In this document: positions 41,483 through 41,882 of the stretch, in pieces | How positions within the stretch are numbered: the stretch's first letter is position 1 | Layout: each line of letters begins with the position of its first letter | Source of the DNA: an uncultured Subdoligranulum sp. | Lineage (GTDB): Bacteria > Bacillota > Clostridia > Oscillospirales > Ruminococcaceae | Length of the DNA: 41,882 bases | Assembly: GCA_904390925.1 (NCBI GenBank) | Contig: CAJFMB010000013.1 | Coordinates: 1 to 41,882, forward strand | Reading direction: 5' to 3' | Position numbers and translations under genes: made by a program | Notes under the pieces: model-generated | The model's input: the letters and a program-made list of their open reading frames with translations, nothing else | Database searches by the model: none | What the model was told of the DNA's origin: nothing

Positions 41483-41882
41483 TTATCGCATCAGCATGAG
41501 AATCAGACCGTTCAGTCCGCCGGTGAGCAGAGTGACCACCCAGCAGCTGTCCAGCAGCGTCCGCCACTTGACACGGGCGCTGATATTGTCCCACAGCGTT
41601 TCCAGGAAAAAGGCAAACAGGCAGGCAACCACCGCCAGCGGCCAGCTGACCGGGTCGCTGTTGACAAAGAACAGTCCCACCAGGCCCAGCATCATGGTGA
41701 CCTCGTAGTATTCGGCGATGTTCATCACCGCCAGGGTGGGGCCGGCCATCTCGGTGGTAAGGCCCTTGACGATTTCCTGATGGGCATGGTGGCTGGTGGA
41801 CAAATCAAACGGGGATTTGCGCAGCTTGATGTTCATGATGAACAGAAGACCCAGCAGAAAACCCGGCATGGCGACCACCGCA
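41483..41882 (-). CDS. Ech hydrogenase membrane subunit (EchB-like, NuoH family), C-terminal part
   Basis: The last ~133 residues of the membrane anchor that links the hydrogenase arm to the ion-moving membrane part; the rest lies beyond the right edge. The visible sequence has KLRKSPFDLSTSHHAHQEIVKGLTTEMAGP, split in two runs: the SPFDL and E-x-x-x-G-x-x-x-E pattern marks NuoH/EchB proteins and lines the quinone-like or ion-coupling site. About three membrane helices follow. EchA, expected upstream in the operon, is not in view. Confidence 0.93.
   Translation of the reverse strand, partial: AVVAMPGFLLGLLFIMNIKLRKSPFDLSTSHHAHQEIVKGLTTEMAGPTLAVMNIAEYYEVTMMLGLVGLFFVNSDPVSWPLAVVACLFAFFLETLWDNISARVKWRTLLDSCWVVTLLTGGLNGLILMLMR

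Noticed and set aside
1-41882. CRISPR arrays, insertion sequences, prophage or attachment sites
   Set aside because: No regular repeat-spacer pattern, no transposase or integrase, and no terminal repeats were seen. radC alone is not evidence of a mobile element.

Overview
The window looks like a chromosomal stretch of a GC-rich, Gram-positive anaerobe of the Clostridia. The best guess is a Ruminococcaceae/Oscillospiraceae gut bacterium of the Faecalibacterium/Gemmiger/Subdoligranulum type. This rests on AGGAGG-type ribosome binding sites, frequent TTG and GTG starts, the sporulation gene ytfJ beside scpA-scpB, RNase J and GdpP, the tilS-hpt-ftsH cluster, formate-tetrahydrofolate ligase, a biotin carboxyltransferase module and an Ech-type [NiFe] hydrogenase. 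The taxon is inferred, not proven. I see no phage, transposase or CRISPR array.

Layout from left to right. (1) 1-5.3 kb, plus strand: the end of a membrane protein gene, tRNA-Thr(CGU), a PAS-GGDEF-EAL protein with damaged catalytic motifs, a family 2 glycosyltransferase, and fhs. (2) 5.4-8.7 kb, minus strand: a three-gene biotin carboxyltransferase operon resembling a 12S-1.3S-5S transcarboxylase, with its own promoter. (3) 8.75-12.9 kb, minus strand: a chromosome and cell-maintenance operon (M50 protease, scpA, scpB, DUF2953, ytfJ, rluB). (4) 13-14.6 kb: a LysR regulator, a small unknown gene and tRNA-Gly(CCC). (5) 14.8-20.8 kb: pyruvate kinase coupled to luxS, a NUDIX gene and tRNA-Ala(CGC) on the other strand, the ribosome hibernation factor, and an ABC exporter behind an unusual leader with two tiny ORFs and a hairpin. 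(6) 20.8-23.9 kb: radC, an RluA-type pseudouridine synthase, and a tail-anchored zinc-ribbon protein. (7) 24-34.4 kb, minus strand: a long housekeeping cluster in transcription order rnj-gdpP-rplI-dnaB-tilS-hpt-ftsH, led by a consensus promoter and a roughly 360-nt structured leader. (8) 34.4-38.9 kb, plus strand: rnhA, a three-gene ABC-2 exporter and mnmA. (9) 38.9-41.9 kb, minus strand: an Ech-like membrane hydrogenase operon (B-C-D-E-F order), cut by the window edge.

How they fit: pyruvate kinase, the biotin carboxyltransferase module, fhs and the hydrogenase describe a fermenter that handles pyruvate/oxaloacetate carbon, one-carbon units and excess reductant (H2). The rnj-to-ftsH cluster joins RNA decay, c-di-AMP turnover, replication, tRNA modification, purine salvage and membrane proteolysis. 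The strongest leads for unexplained biology are RNA-level: the leader before the ABC exporter, the structured leader of the RNase J gene, and smaller structured intergenic regions. At protein level the most unusual items are the duplicated four-cluster EchF and the degenerate GGDEF-EAL protein.
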